A program made the translations under genes and the position numbers. A stretch of DNA of 42,855 nucleotides, taken from assembly GCF_016463975.1 (NCBI RefSeq), contig NZ_JAEMNX010000030.1:1-42855 (forward strand), written 5' to 3'. This document shows, in pieces, positions 27,251-36,164 of the stretch. The notes below the pieces were generated by a model. The model worked only from the letters and a program-made list of their open reading frames with translations, made no database searches and was not told the DNA's origin. The DNA is from Marinomonas transparens (lineage in GTDB: Bacteria; Pseudomonadota; Gammaproteobacteria; Pseudomonadales; Marinomonadaceae). Position 1 is the stretch's first letter. The number at the start of each line of letters is the position of its first letter.

Positions 27251-27305
27251 AGAGGCTTGGATTCCCAAACATTATGTAAAGTTAGAATTAGAAGACTTGG
27301 TGTAA

Positions 27306-27612
27306 GCAGGTTGTTTGTCCTTTATATAACCTATTAAGTAGAAATGCTCACTAGAGTTTCTTGTAAAATTACAACAAATTCATAATTTGTTTAAGTCGAC
27401 GCAATTCTCTCATGATGAGGGTTTGATCGCATCTTCCCTAATGTAATGACTTGTTAATTAAGATTCTGCGCTAAAGTGCTGACACGAGAATTTCAGGTCT
27501 GCCTCGTAAACTTACACTTAAGTTAATATCATCATATTATTTATAAGTCAGCTTGGAATCCACCTACTTAATAACGTGTACCATTATTGAGTATTTTATC
27601 TATATAACCTTA
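27306..27612. other. Non-coding right end of the island
   Basis: It runs from the probable ancestral end of avs3b to the recA junction. Contents: two adjacent palindromes (27361-27390), AT-rich DNA, and a TTG-started open frame (27553) that happens to run into recA. No attachment-site repeat could be confirmed because the left end is outside the window. The last island bases read CCTTA just before ATCTACGG of recA. Confidence 0.5.
27361..27390. repeat. Two abutting palindromes near the right island end
   Basis: TTGTAA-AA-TTACAA (27361-27374) and ACAAATT-CAT-AATTTGT (27374-27390) share one base. They could bind the tyrosine recombinases as arm or accessory sites, or form a weak terminator for avs3. 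They lie about 225 bp from the recA junction. Confidence 0.4.
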
Positions 27613-28473
27613 ATCTACGGTCCAGAGTCTTCTGGTAAAACCACCTTAACGCTAAGCGTTATTGCTGAAGCGCAAAAACAAGGCAAAACCTGTGCCTTTA
27701 TTGATGCTGAGCACGCGCTTGATCCAGCTTACGCGGAAAAGCTTGGCGTCAATATTTCAGACCTACTGATCTCACAGCCAGACACGGGTGAGCAGGCACT
27801 TGAAATTGTTGACATGTTAGTTCGTTCAAACAGTGTTGATGTCATTATTGTTGACTCTGTAGCCGCCCTTGTTCCTAAGTCTGAAATTGAAGGTGAAATG
27901 GGGAGTTCCTCCGTTGGTGTTCAGGCTCGCCTACTTTCGCAAGCGATGCGTAAACTAACAGGTTCCATTAAAAATGCTAACTGTCTGGTTATCTTTATTA
28001 ACCAGATTCGTATGAAAATTGGTGTGATGTTTGGGTCACCTGAGACAACGACAGGTGGTAACGCGCTTAAGTTCTATTCTTCCGTTCGTTTAGACATACG
28101 ACGTATTGGTTCGGTAAAACAAGGTGATGAAGTCATAGGTAATGAGACGCGAGTGAAGGTGGTTAAAAACAAAATTGCGCCACCATTCAAGCAGGCTGAA
28201 TTTCAGATTCACTATGGTGCGGGTATTTACCGTATGGGTGAAGTCATCGACTTGGGGGTTAAACAAGGCTTCGTAGATAAAGCGGGGGCTTGGTATGCCT
28301 ATGCAGGGAATAAAATTGGTCAGGGTAAAGCCAATGCTGCGCAATTCTTAGCGGATAACCCAGACGTTGCGGCAGAGATTGAAGCCAAGATTCGTGAAGA
28401 TTTATTACCTAACCAAGAGAAATCAGCAGAAAAAGAAGAGAATGCAGAAAGTGCTGATCAGCTTGAGTTCTAG
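27613..28473 (+). pseudogene. recA: recA, 5'-truncated by the island (lacks about the first 63 codons)
   Basis: Homology to RecA starts abruptly at [14 protein letters not shown] (E. coli numbering about I64), i.e. at the Walker A, and continues without interruption through [15 protein letters not shown], loop 1 and 2 (GGNALKFY), [14 protein letters not shown] and an acidic tail ending ADQLEF. 286 codons remain of about 350. The N-terminal polymerisation helix and first strands, plus promoter and ribosome binding site, are missing and replaced by island DNA. An in-frame TTG at 27553 would add 20 unrelated residues, but no ribosome binding site precedes it. A filament-forming RecA is unlikely from this copy. 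A terminator follows at 28506. The lost 5' end should lie left of position 1 if the island inserted cleanly. Confidence 0.88.
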
Positions 28474-28505
28474 TATTTACTAAGATTTTTTCAGGTTTTT
28501 ATATC

Positions 28506-28534
28506 AAAAAGCAGGCTATATGCCTGCTTTTTTT
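28506..28534 (+). terminator. Intrinsic terminator after recA
   Basis: Stem AAAAAGCAGGC / GCCTGCTTTTT with a TATAT loop and a T tract, 32 bp after the recA stop. Confidence 0.88.
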
Positions 28535-28642
28535 CGTCTGTTGCTTTGTTTGATAGGTTAAAAAATAGCCTATTTTGTGGTGACTAGGTGAACATGCTTC
28601 TATCCTTATTAAATAATAATTTAATAAGATGGAATTTTTACC

Positions 28643-30217
28643 ATGTTTATATGGCAATGGGGGCTGATTGGGGTCAGCGTACTTTTCTTAGCGTTATTTT
28701 TATTGATCTTATGGCGTTATTTATTTTTGAAAAAGCAGGTTGCTGAGTTCGGCGAAGAGGTGACCAATGATGAGTTGCTGGAAAGGAAGGAGAGTGATGT
28801 CGCTGTTGATAAAAATTCGTGGTTGTCTTTATTTGAACACCAAAAAAATATATGTACCCAATTGCTGGCAGAAGTAGCTGACTCTGATGAGCAAAATAAG
28901 GCGTCTTTAACCTGTTGGGCTACTTTTTTAGAGGTCGAGAAACAAATTATTGAGCAAGAGATACCGAATGAAAAATTGGCTAACGTGTTAGAGGCTTTTG
29001 GCTATATCTTAGAAAAAATTGACCGGGTTCAAGAAATTGATGCTCTTTTTAAATCTCTTAAAGTGAATCAGGCTCTTTTAAGTGATTTGAATAAGATGAT
29101 TGAAAAAGCCAGTGATAAGGTATTCGAGCAGGTTAATATTACGGCCGAGCTTAATATGCGCCTTGATAGGTTACACCTCCAATTAAATAAAGAAACCGAA
29201 TTGGATGCCATGTTGGCCGCTTTACGAGCTGAAATGGCGAGCATGATTGAGCTGGCGGAAAGGCTTAGGTTGCACTTAGTGGACGTGAAGGCGGCAGAGG
29301 GTGTTGATGAAGCTTATGTTGAGGCGCTAGAAGCGTTTTTAGACAGCACTGAGGAATCGACGTTTTTGCATTCCATGCGTTCAGAGTTCGATGATAAAGT
29401 GGAAGACCTGAAGCATTTGGCAGACTACCAAAAAGATATTATTACAGAGCTACAGGAGCAGGTTCGAAAAGCTAAGGGTGAAGAGGATAGTGAGAAGCAT
29501 ATAGGCTCCTACGATATCGCAATGGTTAGGCTTGAAAAATCTCTTTTAGAAAGTGATCGAGTGGTAAAACATTTAGAGCGTAAGCTAGATAGCTTGCAGG
29601 CGGTGAAATACAACTTAAGTATAGATATTATTCGTCAAAATGAAGCTATTGCACAGAAAAAGGCTTTGCTAGAAAGTCAGCAAGATGAAGGCCTAACAGG
29701 GCGAAATGATATTCGTGAGGTGCTGGAACAAGAGCATGAGACGATGCGAAGTATGGAAGACTTACTTCATCAGGGCGCGTTTACAGAAGAGTCAGATGCC
29801 TATGTGAATGAGCAGTCTTCAAAAATAAGTTCATTGCGTGTGATGGTGAATGAGTCTGAGCTTTATGTCGAGATGTTGGAAAGGGATCTAGAAAATACAA
29901 GAGTGCTGCGTGAAAGTTTGGAATACAAACTGCAACAACTAGAGATTGGGTTGGGTGATGGTGCTTCAAGTGATGAAGTAACGGCAGATGAGCTTGAAGA
30001 GGTGGAAAATTTACGGGAAGTTAATCAAGAGTTGGAAGAGGAAAGAAAAGGGCTGATTACGGCCTTGTTTGATGGTCATTCACAGATGGATGAGTCAATA
30101 AAGCTTCAACAAAAAATTCATCAATTAGATGAAAGAATTGAATCTATTCAACGGAGTTATGTGGAAATGGAAGAGCGTTATCTAACGGCCATTATGGCCC
30201 AAGAAGAAAGCAGCTAG
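28643..30217 (+). CDS. Membrane-anchored coiled-coil protein of unknown function
   Basis: 524 aa. One N-terminal transmembrane helix (residues about 6-29, WGLIGVSVLFLALFLLILWR) is followed by KKQ, which puts the rest in the cytoplasm. Nearly all the remainder is acidic heptad-like helix with many E, L, K and Q (for example VVKHLERKLDSLQAV, LEEERKGLI), so a long coiled coil. No catalytic motif is visible. AAGATGG precedes the ATG. It lies between recA and recX, where many gammaproteobacteria have the two genes adjacent, and has its own spacer after the recA terminator. Possible roles are cell-envelope scaffold, division or chromosome organisation, but nothing specific can be said. Confidence 0.8.
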   Translation: MFIWQWGLIGVSVLFLALFLLILWRYLFLKKQVAEFGEEVTNDELLERKESDVAVDKNSWLSLFEHQKNICTQLLAEVADSDEQNKASLTCWATFLEVEKQIIEQEIPNEKLANVLEAFGYILEKIDRVQEIDALFKSLKVNQALLSDLNKMIEKASDKVFEQVNITAELNMRLDRLHLQLNKETELDAMLAALRAEMASMIELAERLRLHLVDVKAAEGVDEAYVEALEAFLDSTEESTFLHSMRSEFDDKVEDLKHLADYQKDIITELQEQVRKAKGEEDSEKHIGSYDIAMVRLEKSLLESDRVVKHLERKLDSLQAVKYNLSIDIIRQNEAIAQKKALLESQQDEGLTGRNDIREVLEQEHETMRSMEDLLHQGAFTEESDAYVNEQSSKISSLRVMVNESELYVEMLERDLENTRVLRESLEYKLQQLEIGLGDGASSDEVTADELEEVENLREVNQELEEERKGLITALFDGHSQMDESIKLQQKIHQLDERIESIQRSYVEMEERYLTAIMAQEESS

Positions 30218-30267
30218 GCCTGAATCATTGTCTTAGTTATTTAACTTCGTCTTACTATGGGCGAGTT

Positions 30268-30726
30268 TTAGAAAAGGTCGTCTGATGCTGAAAGTGCGTA
30301 TTTTATTTGCTCGAACTCAAAACCTCGGTATTGCAGGTAACGTGACTGTTTTGCCTTTTCTTTAAAATCTGTACTGATTCCTGTGCCGAACTTTTTTTCC
30401 TTAAGATGTTTTGCCAATTCAAACCAGTCGGCATTGTGTTCTTCAATCGTCCGTTTTGCTAGTTCGCTGCTAATGCCTTTTTGAATGAGTTCTTGTTGTA
30501 TGCGTCGAGCGCCAAGAGGCTTATTTATTTTGCTGCGGGTGAAGCTGGCGGCGAATCGTTCATCATTTAGATAGTCCATCTCTACAAGTTTGTCGATAGT
30601 CGCTTGAATTTCTTCTTGCGAATGATTTCGGTTTTGTAATTTTCTGGACAGTTCCTTACTGGAGTGCTCTCGGTGGCTCAAGAGTGTTAGTGCTTGATCA
30701 AGTGTGGATAGGGTTTGATGATTCAT
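30268..30726 (-). CDS. recX: RecX regulatory protein
   Basis: 152 aa from the ATG at 30726, which has AGGAAG 6 bases upstream; the ATG at 30747 is less likely. Typical RecX helical repeats are seen: ALTLLSHREHSSKELSRKL, then LVEMDYLNDERFAASFTRSK and LGARRIQQELIQKGI. RecX caps RecA filaments and inhibits RecA. It is on the opposite strand and separated from recA by the coiled-coil gene, so it has its own promoter here. With recA truncated in this copy its target may be absent. Confidence 0.9.
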   Translation of the reverse strand: MNHQTLSTLDQALTLLSHREHSSKELSRKLQNRNHSQEEIQATIDKLVEMDYLNDERFAASFTRSKINKPLGARRIQQELIQKGISSELAKRTIEEHNADWFELAKHLKEKKFGTGISTDFKEKAKQSRYLQYRGFEFEQIKYALSASDDLF

Positions 30727-30922
30727 TAGTACTTCCTCTCTAAGCATGCTAATCCTATCACCTATTGACGAAATAAAAGATTTTTCATATGAAACATAAA
30801 ACTTTAAAATATATTTTTTTTGGTTTTATATTTTACAAATAAACTAAAAATAAGAATATAAAACTGGTTGTCTTGTGAAATTATAGTGCATATGACTTTT
30901 TGTTTTGTTGGGGCGGTTTGCG

Positions 30923-32176
30923 ATGCGTATATGTGTACTAGGGGCGGGTGTTGTGGGTCTTACTTCTGCTTACTATTTAGCGAAGAAGGGGTTTCAGGTA
31001 ACGGTGATTGACCGACAGCCGGGTGTGGCCTTGGAAACCAGTTTTGCTAATGCGGGGCAAATTTCTCCAGGCTATTCTGCGCCTTGGGCGGGGCCAGGGA
31101 TTCCTCTTAAAGCCGTTAAGTGGTTAATGCAAAAGCATGCTCCATTGAGGATAAACCTTGAGCCTGAAATGGAAAAGCTTCTATGGATAGGTCGAATGTT
31201 AGGGCAGTGTACTGCTGGTGCTTACCATGTCAATAAGTCCAGAATGATGGCACTTGCTGAATATAGTAGAGACCAATTTATTGCTTTAAGAAAAGACATC
31301 GGTATCCGTTATGAAGATGGTCAATCTGGTACTTTGCAGTTGTTTCGTAAGGATGAGCAGGTAGCGGCGGCAGAAAAAGATATTAAAGTCCTTAAGGCGT
31401 TGGGTGTCCCTCATCAAGTTTTGACACCAGCACAAATTGTGGAGGCTGAACCGGGTCTTACCTCTGTTATTGATAAGTTTAAGGGAGGCTTGCGTCTAAC
31501 AGGAGATGAAACAGGGGATTGTTATTTGTTCTGTCAATCACTTAAAGAAATCTGTGAAAGTCTAGGAGTGACCTTTCAGTTTAATTCCGATATTAAGTCG
31601 TTGGACGTTAAAGCGAATAAGGTAAAAGGGGTCGAAACTCAGTTTGGCGTTCAAGCGTTCGATAATGTTCTGGTTTGTTTAGGAAGTTATTCAAAAGAAC
31701 TTCTTAAGGCTTGTGAAATTGATATTCCCGTTTATCCAGTGAAAGGCTATTCATTGACTGTGCCGATTGCTGATGACAAGTATGCGCCTGTTTCAACCGT
31801 GATGGATGAAACGTATAAAGTAGCAGTGACTCGTTTAGGTGGTCGTATTCGTGCTGCTGGTACGGCAGAGTTGACAGGTTATAACTTGGATTTGCCTAAG
31901 TCGAGAACGGAAACCATTAATCATGTGGTTAGTGATTTATTCGGTAAGGGTTGTGATTTGTCGTTGGCGGAATACTGGACAGGTTTACGGCCAATGACGC
32001 CCGATGGTACGCCAGTTGTTGGAGCGAGTGGCATCCATGGTTTGTACCTTAATACGGGCCATGGAACACTAGGTTGGACAATGAGTTGTGGTTCTGCAGC
32101 GGTGATTGCCGATATTATAGCGGGCAGTGAAACTGAGATTGATTCAGCAGAATTTTCGGCTCAACGATACAAGTAG
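30923..32176 (+). CDS. dadA: D-amino acid dehydrogenase, small subunit type
   Basis: 417 aa from the ATG at 30923; the upstream TTG at 30905 is rejected because the family starts directly with the FAD-binding strand. The N-terminal dinucleotide fold is MRICVLGAGVVGLTSAYYLA (GxGxxG). Other DadA hallmarks are TSFANAGQISPGYS, YPVKGYSLT and the C-terminal GLRPMTPDGTPVVGAS plus NTGHGTLGWTMS that close the FAD site. It oxidises D-alanine and other D-amino acids to keto acids, passing electrons to the respiratory chain at the inner membrane. It is followed 12 bp later by an alanine racemase gene, the classical dad operon for L-alanine use. Confidence 0.94.
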   Translation: MRICVLGAGVVGLTSAYYLAKKGFQVTVIDRQPGVALETSFANAGQISPGYSAPWAGPGIPLKAVKWLMQKHAPLRINLEPEMEKLLWIGRMLGQCTAGAYHVNKSRMMALAEYSRDQFIALRKDIGIRYEDGQSGTLQLFRKDEQVAAAEKDIKVLKALGVPHQVLTPAQIVEAEPGLTSVIDKFKGGLRLTGDETGDCYLFCQSLKEICESLGVTFQFNSDIKSLDVKANKVKGVETQFGVQAFDNVLVCLGSYSKELLKACEIDIPVYPVKGYSLTVPIADDKYAPVSTVMDETYKVAVTRLGGRIRAAGTAELTGYNLDLPKSRTETINHVVSDLFGKGCDLSLAEYWTGLRPMTPDGTPVVGASGIHGLYLNTGHGTLGWTMSCGSAAVIADIIAGSETEIDSAEFSAQRYK

Positions 32177-32188
32177 TAGGGAGCAAGA

Positions 32189-33289
32189 ATGGCAAGGCCA
32201 CTAACCGCAACAATAGATTTAAATGCGATATTGCAAAATTATCGCTATGCCAAAAAATTGCAACCGACCTGTAAGGCGTTTGCTGTGGTAAAGAGTAATG
32301 CTTATGGCCATGGTGCCATTGAAGTGTCTCGCCATTTAGATAATGAAGTTGATGCTTTTGCTGTTGCAGCTATTGAAGAAGCGTTGGCGCTACGTGATGC
32401 TGGTATTGTGTCGCCTATCATGTTGCTTGAGGGCGTATTCGAAGCCGAAGAATGGCAGCTATGTGAGAAACATGGTTTCTGGGCAGCCATTGAAAATGAT
32501 AGACAGCTCGGTTGGTTATTAGAAAGTCAGGCAAAAATCGAAAAAGTGTTTGTGAAGTTAGATTCGGGTATGCATCGGCTCGGCGCTGAGCCAAATGTAG
32601 CAGAACACTTGGTGACGACACTAAAAGAAGGTGGTCAAGTGGGTGAGGTCTTGTTGATGACTCATTTTGCTTGTGCAGACGACTTATCTGATATTACAAC
32701 CTTGGAGCAGTTGGCGTACTTTGAGCGTGTGCGTCAGGCCATTGGGAATATAGAGGTGAGTGTGGCCAATTCTGCGGCTTTGATGAAATGGGCAATACCA
32801 GAGAGTGGCTGGATTCGTCCTGGTATTATGCTGTATGGCATTTCTCCTTTTGCTGGTATTAATGGCCGTGATTTAGGTTTGTTGCCAGCAATGACTTTAT
32901 CTTCAAAAGTGATTTCTGTTCGACCTCTGAAAAAGGGCGATAAAGTCGGTTATGGCTTGTCTTATGAGGCCACCGAGGATCATCAGCTGGCAACGGTTGC
33001 AGTAGGGTATGGAGATGGTTATCCTCGTCATGCTGAAAATAATACACCTGTAGAAATAGATGGGTTAACGGGTGGTTTAGCTGGGCGAGTTTCTATGGAT
33101 ATGATTATGGTGCGTTGTCTGGATGCTGCAATAGAGCTAGAAATTGGTCAAGAGGTGCTTCTATGGGGAGGCAATGTACCGGTGGAAAGTGTGGCTGATT
33201 GCTCTGGAACTATCGGTTATGAGCTGGTGACTAGAATGACTGCTCGACCTCATTATCGTTATCATACGAATACTCAAATTAAGTCATAA
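32189..33289 (+). CDS. dadX: Alanine racemase, probably the catabolic DadX
   Basis: 366 aa, normal family length. The PLP lysine is K35 in [10 protein letters not shown], the opposing catalytic tyrosine is Y255 in VGYGLSYEA, and [11 protein letters not shown] and [10 protein letters not shown] are the other fold 3 signatures. It interconverts L- and D-alanine. The gene directly follows dadA in one operon, so the catabolic name DadX fits better than biosynthetic Alr, though a cell with only one racemase would use it for peptidoglycan too. The downstream hairpin ends the operon. Confidence 0.92.
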   Translation: MARPLTATIDLNAILQNYRYAKKLQPTCKAFAVVKSNAYGHGAIEVSRHLDNEVDAFAVAAIEEALALRDAGIVSPIMLLEGVFEAEEWQLCEKHGFWAAIENDRQLGWLLESQAKIEKVFVKLDSGMHRLGAEPNVAEHLVTTLKEGGQVGEVLLMTHFACADDLSDITTLEQLAYFERVRQAIGNIEVSVANSAALMKWAIPESGWIRPGIMLYGISPFAGINGRDLGLLPAMTLSSKVISVRPLKKGDKVGYGLSYEATEDHQLATVAVGYGDGYPRHAENNTPVEIDGLTGGLAGRVSMDMIMVRCLDAAIELEIGQEVLLWGGNVPVESVADCSGTIGYELVTRMTARPHYRYHTNTQIKS

Positions 33290-33297
33290 CACTCTAG

Positions 33298-33330
33298 AAA
33301 AGCGCCTTCCTGTTTGGAAAAGGTGCTTTT
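33298..33330 (+). terminator. Intrinsic terminator after the dad operon
   Basis: AAAAGCGCCTT pairs with AAAAGGTGCTTTT around the loop CCTGTTTGG, including one G-T pair, and ends in T residues. Confidence 0.75.
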
Positions 33331-33496
33331 GTTTAAGCTTTGCACAAAATAAGCTTAAAATTCCTACGGTTTCTTTTGAAAATACCTAGCCTTTGCGTGT
33401 ACTATTTTGTGCTTTTCATTGCACTAGATTGGTTTGTTGAACCATTCACGCAATTCAATTCGCTAAGACAACATAGAGATAGAGACTCATCCCATT

Positions 33497-36115
33497 ATGA
33501 AGAGTTCTGAGTTACGCCAGTCATTTTTATCCTACTTCGAAAGTAAGCAGCATCAAATAGTGGAATCCAGCTCATTGATTCCAGGTAATGATCCAACTTT
33601 GCTTTTTACCAATGCCGGAATGGTACAGTTTAAAGATGTATTTTTGGGGGCGGATCCGCGCTCTTATACGCGGGCGACTTCCTCCCAGCGTTGTGTGCGA
33701 GCGGGCGGTAAGCACAACGACCTAGAAAATGTGGGTTATACAGCCCGTCATCATACTTTCTTTGAAATGCTGGGTAACTTTAGCTTTGGTGATTACTTCA
33801 AAAAAGAGGCGATTCACTACGCGTGGGAATTCCTTACGGTTGTCTTAGGCTTGCCGAAAGAGAAGTTGTTGGTGACGGTTTATGCCGATGACGATGAAGC
33901 TTTCTCTATTTGGCAGCATGATATTGGCCTTCCCGCAGAAAAAATTATTCGTATTGGTGACAATAAAGGCGCTCGTTATGCCTCAGACAACTTCTGGCAA
34001 ATGGGTGACACAGGGCCTTGTGGTCCTTGTACTGAAGTTTTTTATGATCATGGCGAACATATATGGGGTGGTCCTCCAGGCTCTCCAGAAGAAGACGGCG
34101 ACCGCTTTATTGAAATATGGAATGTCGTTTTCATGCAGTTTAATCGTTCTGCGGATGGTTCAATGACCAACTTACCTAAACCCTCAGTGGATACGGGCAT
34201 GGGCTTGGAGCGTATTGCTGCGATTCTTCAGGGTGTGCATAGCAACTATGAAATTGATTTATTCCAGAATTTGATTGTAGCGTCAGCGAAAGCGGTCGGT
34301 ACAGAAGATCTATCTTCAAAATCTTTACAGGTTATTGCCGACCATATTCGTTCTTGCTCCTTTATGATTGTTGATGGTGTGGTGCCTGCGAATGAAGGGC
34401 GTGGTTATGTGCTGCGTCGTATTATTCGTCGTGCTATTCGTCATGGTAATAAGCTGGGTCAAAAAGGGGTTTTCTTCCATAAGTTGGTAGAAGCGTTAGA
34501 TATTGAAATGGGGGCAGCTTACCCAGAGCTAACAAAATTAAAAGAGCGAGTGGCTTCAATTCTGTTAAAAGAAGAAGAGCAGTTCGCGAAGACCCTAGAT
34601 CAAGGAATGAAAATATTAGAAGAAGCCATCGCGAATTTGGCTGGCGCTAAGGTGATTCCTGGTGAAACTGTGTTTAAGTTGTATGACACTTATGGCTTTC
34701 CAGCCGATTTAACGCAAGATGTTGCCCGTGAAAGTGGTTTGGACATTGATGAAGCCGGTTTCAAAAAAGCGATGGAAGAGCAGCGTGCTCGTGCTCGTTC
34801 GGCGAGTAACTTCACTATGGATATGTCCGGTAGCATTAATCTTGATACGGTGACTGAGTTTACTGGTTATGATTCTTTTTCAGGTCAGTGTGAAGTGGAG
34901 ATGTTGCTTGTTGATGGCGTTGCTGTGGAGGCGATTGAAGCAGGGCAGGCTGCAGTGGTTGTTCTGAAATCTACGCCTTTCTATGGTGAATCTGGTGGTC
35001 AGGTTGGCGACCAAGGCTGGTTGCGTGGTAATGGCGCTTTTAAGGTGTTGAATACGACGAAGCAGGCGAAGGCGCATTTACATCAAGGTGAATTGTTAGA
35101 AGGCCGTTTGTCTGTTGGCGATAAGGTCACTGGTGAAGTTGATCGTTCGTTACGTATGGCGACGACATTAAATCATTCTGCTACTCACCTTATGCATGAG
35201 GCGTTACGTCGAGTGTTAGGAGATCATGTTACGCAGAAAGGCTCTTTGGTTGATGCAGAGCGTTTGCGTTTCGATTTCTCTCATTTCGAAGGGGTTACGG
35301 CGACTGAGATTGAACAAATTGAAGATATGGTGAACGAGCAGATTCGTTTAAACCGTGCTGTTGAAACTGACATCATGGATGTGGAGTCTGCTAAAGCCAA
35401 AGGGGCGATGGCCTTGTTTGGTGAAAAATACGACAGCGAAGTACGTGTGTTAACCATGGGGGCGGACTATTCCATTGAGCTTTGTGGCGGGACTCATGTT
35501 AAACGCACGGGGGATATTGGTTTCTTTAAAATTATTGTAGAGAGCGGTATTGCCGCTGGTGTTCGTCGTATTGAGGCGTTAACAGGAAAAGCGGCGATTG
35601 ACGCGACTCGCCAAACAGAGTCCAGATTGGTGAGTGTGGCGAATTTGGTTAAAGGTAACAAAGAAACCGCTTTGGATAAGGTAGTTGCACTAAATGACCA
35701 TGCGCGTGCCTTGCAAAAAGAGTTGGATGTTTTAAAAGGTAAGATGGCGGCTTTGGCGGGGGCTGACCTTGCTTCTCAGGCGGTAGATATTACTGGTGGT
35801 AAGTTGCTGGTGGCTCAAGTCGAAGTGAATGACCCAAAAGAGCTGCGAGACTTGCTGGATGAGCTGAAGAGTAAACTTGAGTCTGCCGTTGTTGTGCTGG
35901 CGGCCGTGAATGGCGATAAGGTGAGCTTGATTGCTGGTGTGACGAAAGAGTTGACCAAGCAAGTGAAAGCGGGTGATCTGATTAAGGTGATTGCTCCTTT
36001 GGTAGATGGTAAAGGTGGTGGTCGACCTGATATGGCTCAGGCGGGCGGTACTAATCCAGATGGTTTGCCGGCTGCTCTTGCATTGGTGCCTGGTTGGGTT
36101 GCTGAAAGGGTATAA
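33497..36115 (+). CDS. alaS: Alanyl-tRNA synthetase
   Basis: 872 aa, full length. Class II motif 1-3 regions are at the N-terminus ([44 protein letters not shown]). The editing domain has the zinc-type site [14 protein letters not shown] (HxxxH) and the [13 protein letters not shown] block. The C-terminal C-Ala domain ends in [12 protein letters not shown], the tRNA G3-U70 region found in all AlaS. It charges tRNA-Ala and clears mischarged Ser and Gly. It stands alone, 207 bp after the dad terminator, and is followed by lysC at 49 bp. Confidence 0.98.
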   Translation: MKSSELRQSFLSYFESKQHQIVESSSLIPGNDPTLLFTNAGMVQFKDVFLGADPRSYTRATSSQRCVRAGGKHNDLENVGYTARHHTFFEMLGNFSFGDYFKKEAIHYAWEFLTVVLGLPKEKLLVTVYADDDEAFSIWQHDIGLPAEKIIRIGDNKGARYASDNFWQMGDTGPCGPCTEVFYDHGEHIWGGPPGSPEEDGDRFIEIWNVVFMQFNRSADGSMTNLPKPSVDTGMGLERIAAILQGVHSNYEIDLFQNLIVASAKAVGTEDLSSKSLQVIADHIRSCSFMIVDGVVPANEGRGYVLRRIIRRAIRHGNKLGQKGVFFHKLVEALDIEMGAAYPELTKLKERVASILLKEEEQFAKTLDQGMKILEEAIANLAGAKVIPGETVFKLYDTYGFPADLTQDVARESGLDIDEAGFKKAMEEQRARARSASNFTMDMSGSINLDTVTEFTGYDSFSGQCEVEMLLVDGVAVEAIEAGQAAVVVLKSTPFYGESGGQVGDQGWLRGNGAFKVLNTTKQAKAHLHQGELLEGRLSVGDKVTGEVDRSLRMATTLNHSATHLMHEALRRVLGDHVTQKGSLVDAERLRFDFSHFEGVTATEIEQIEDMVNEQIRLNRAVETDIMDVESAKAKGAMALFGEKYDSEVRVLTMGADYSIELCGGTHVKRTGDIGFFKIIVESGIAAGVRRIEALTGKAAIDATRQTESRLVSVANLVKGNKETALDKVVALNDHARALQKELDVLKGKMAALAGADLASQAVDITGGKLLVAQVEVNDPKELRDLLDELKSKLESAVVVLAAVNGDKVSLIAGVTKELTKQVKAGDLIKVIAPLVDGKGGGRPDMAQAGGTNPDGLPAALALVPGWVAERV

Positions 36116-36164
36116 GTTAAGTTTGCCCGGTGTTGGGTGCTTTTAAATGGGTATGAAATAAACT

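Noticed and set aside
27480..27500. CTG-ACACGAGAATTT-CAG upstream of recA as a LexA box
   Set aside because: Spacing between CTG and CAG is 12, not 10, and it lies in island DNA, not in the native recA promoter.
27553..27612. TTG-started, N-terminally extended RecA as a real fusion protein
   Set aside because: No ribosome binding site, and the 20 added residues are unrelated to RecA; the frame is open by chance up to the junction.
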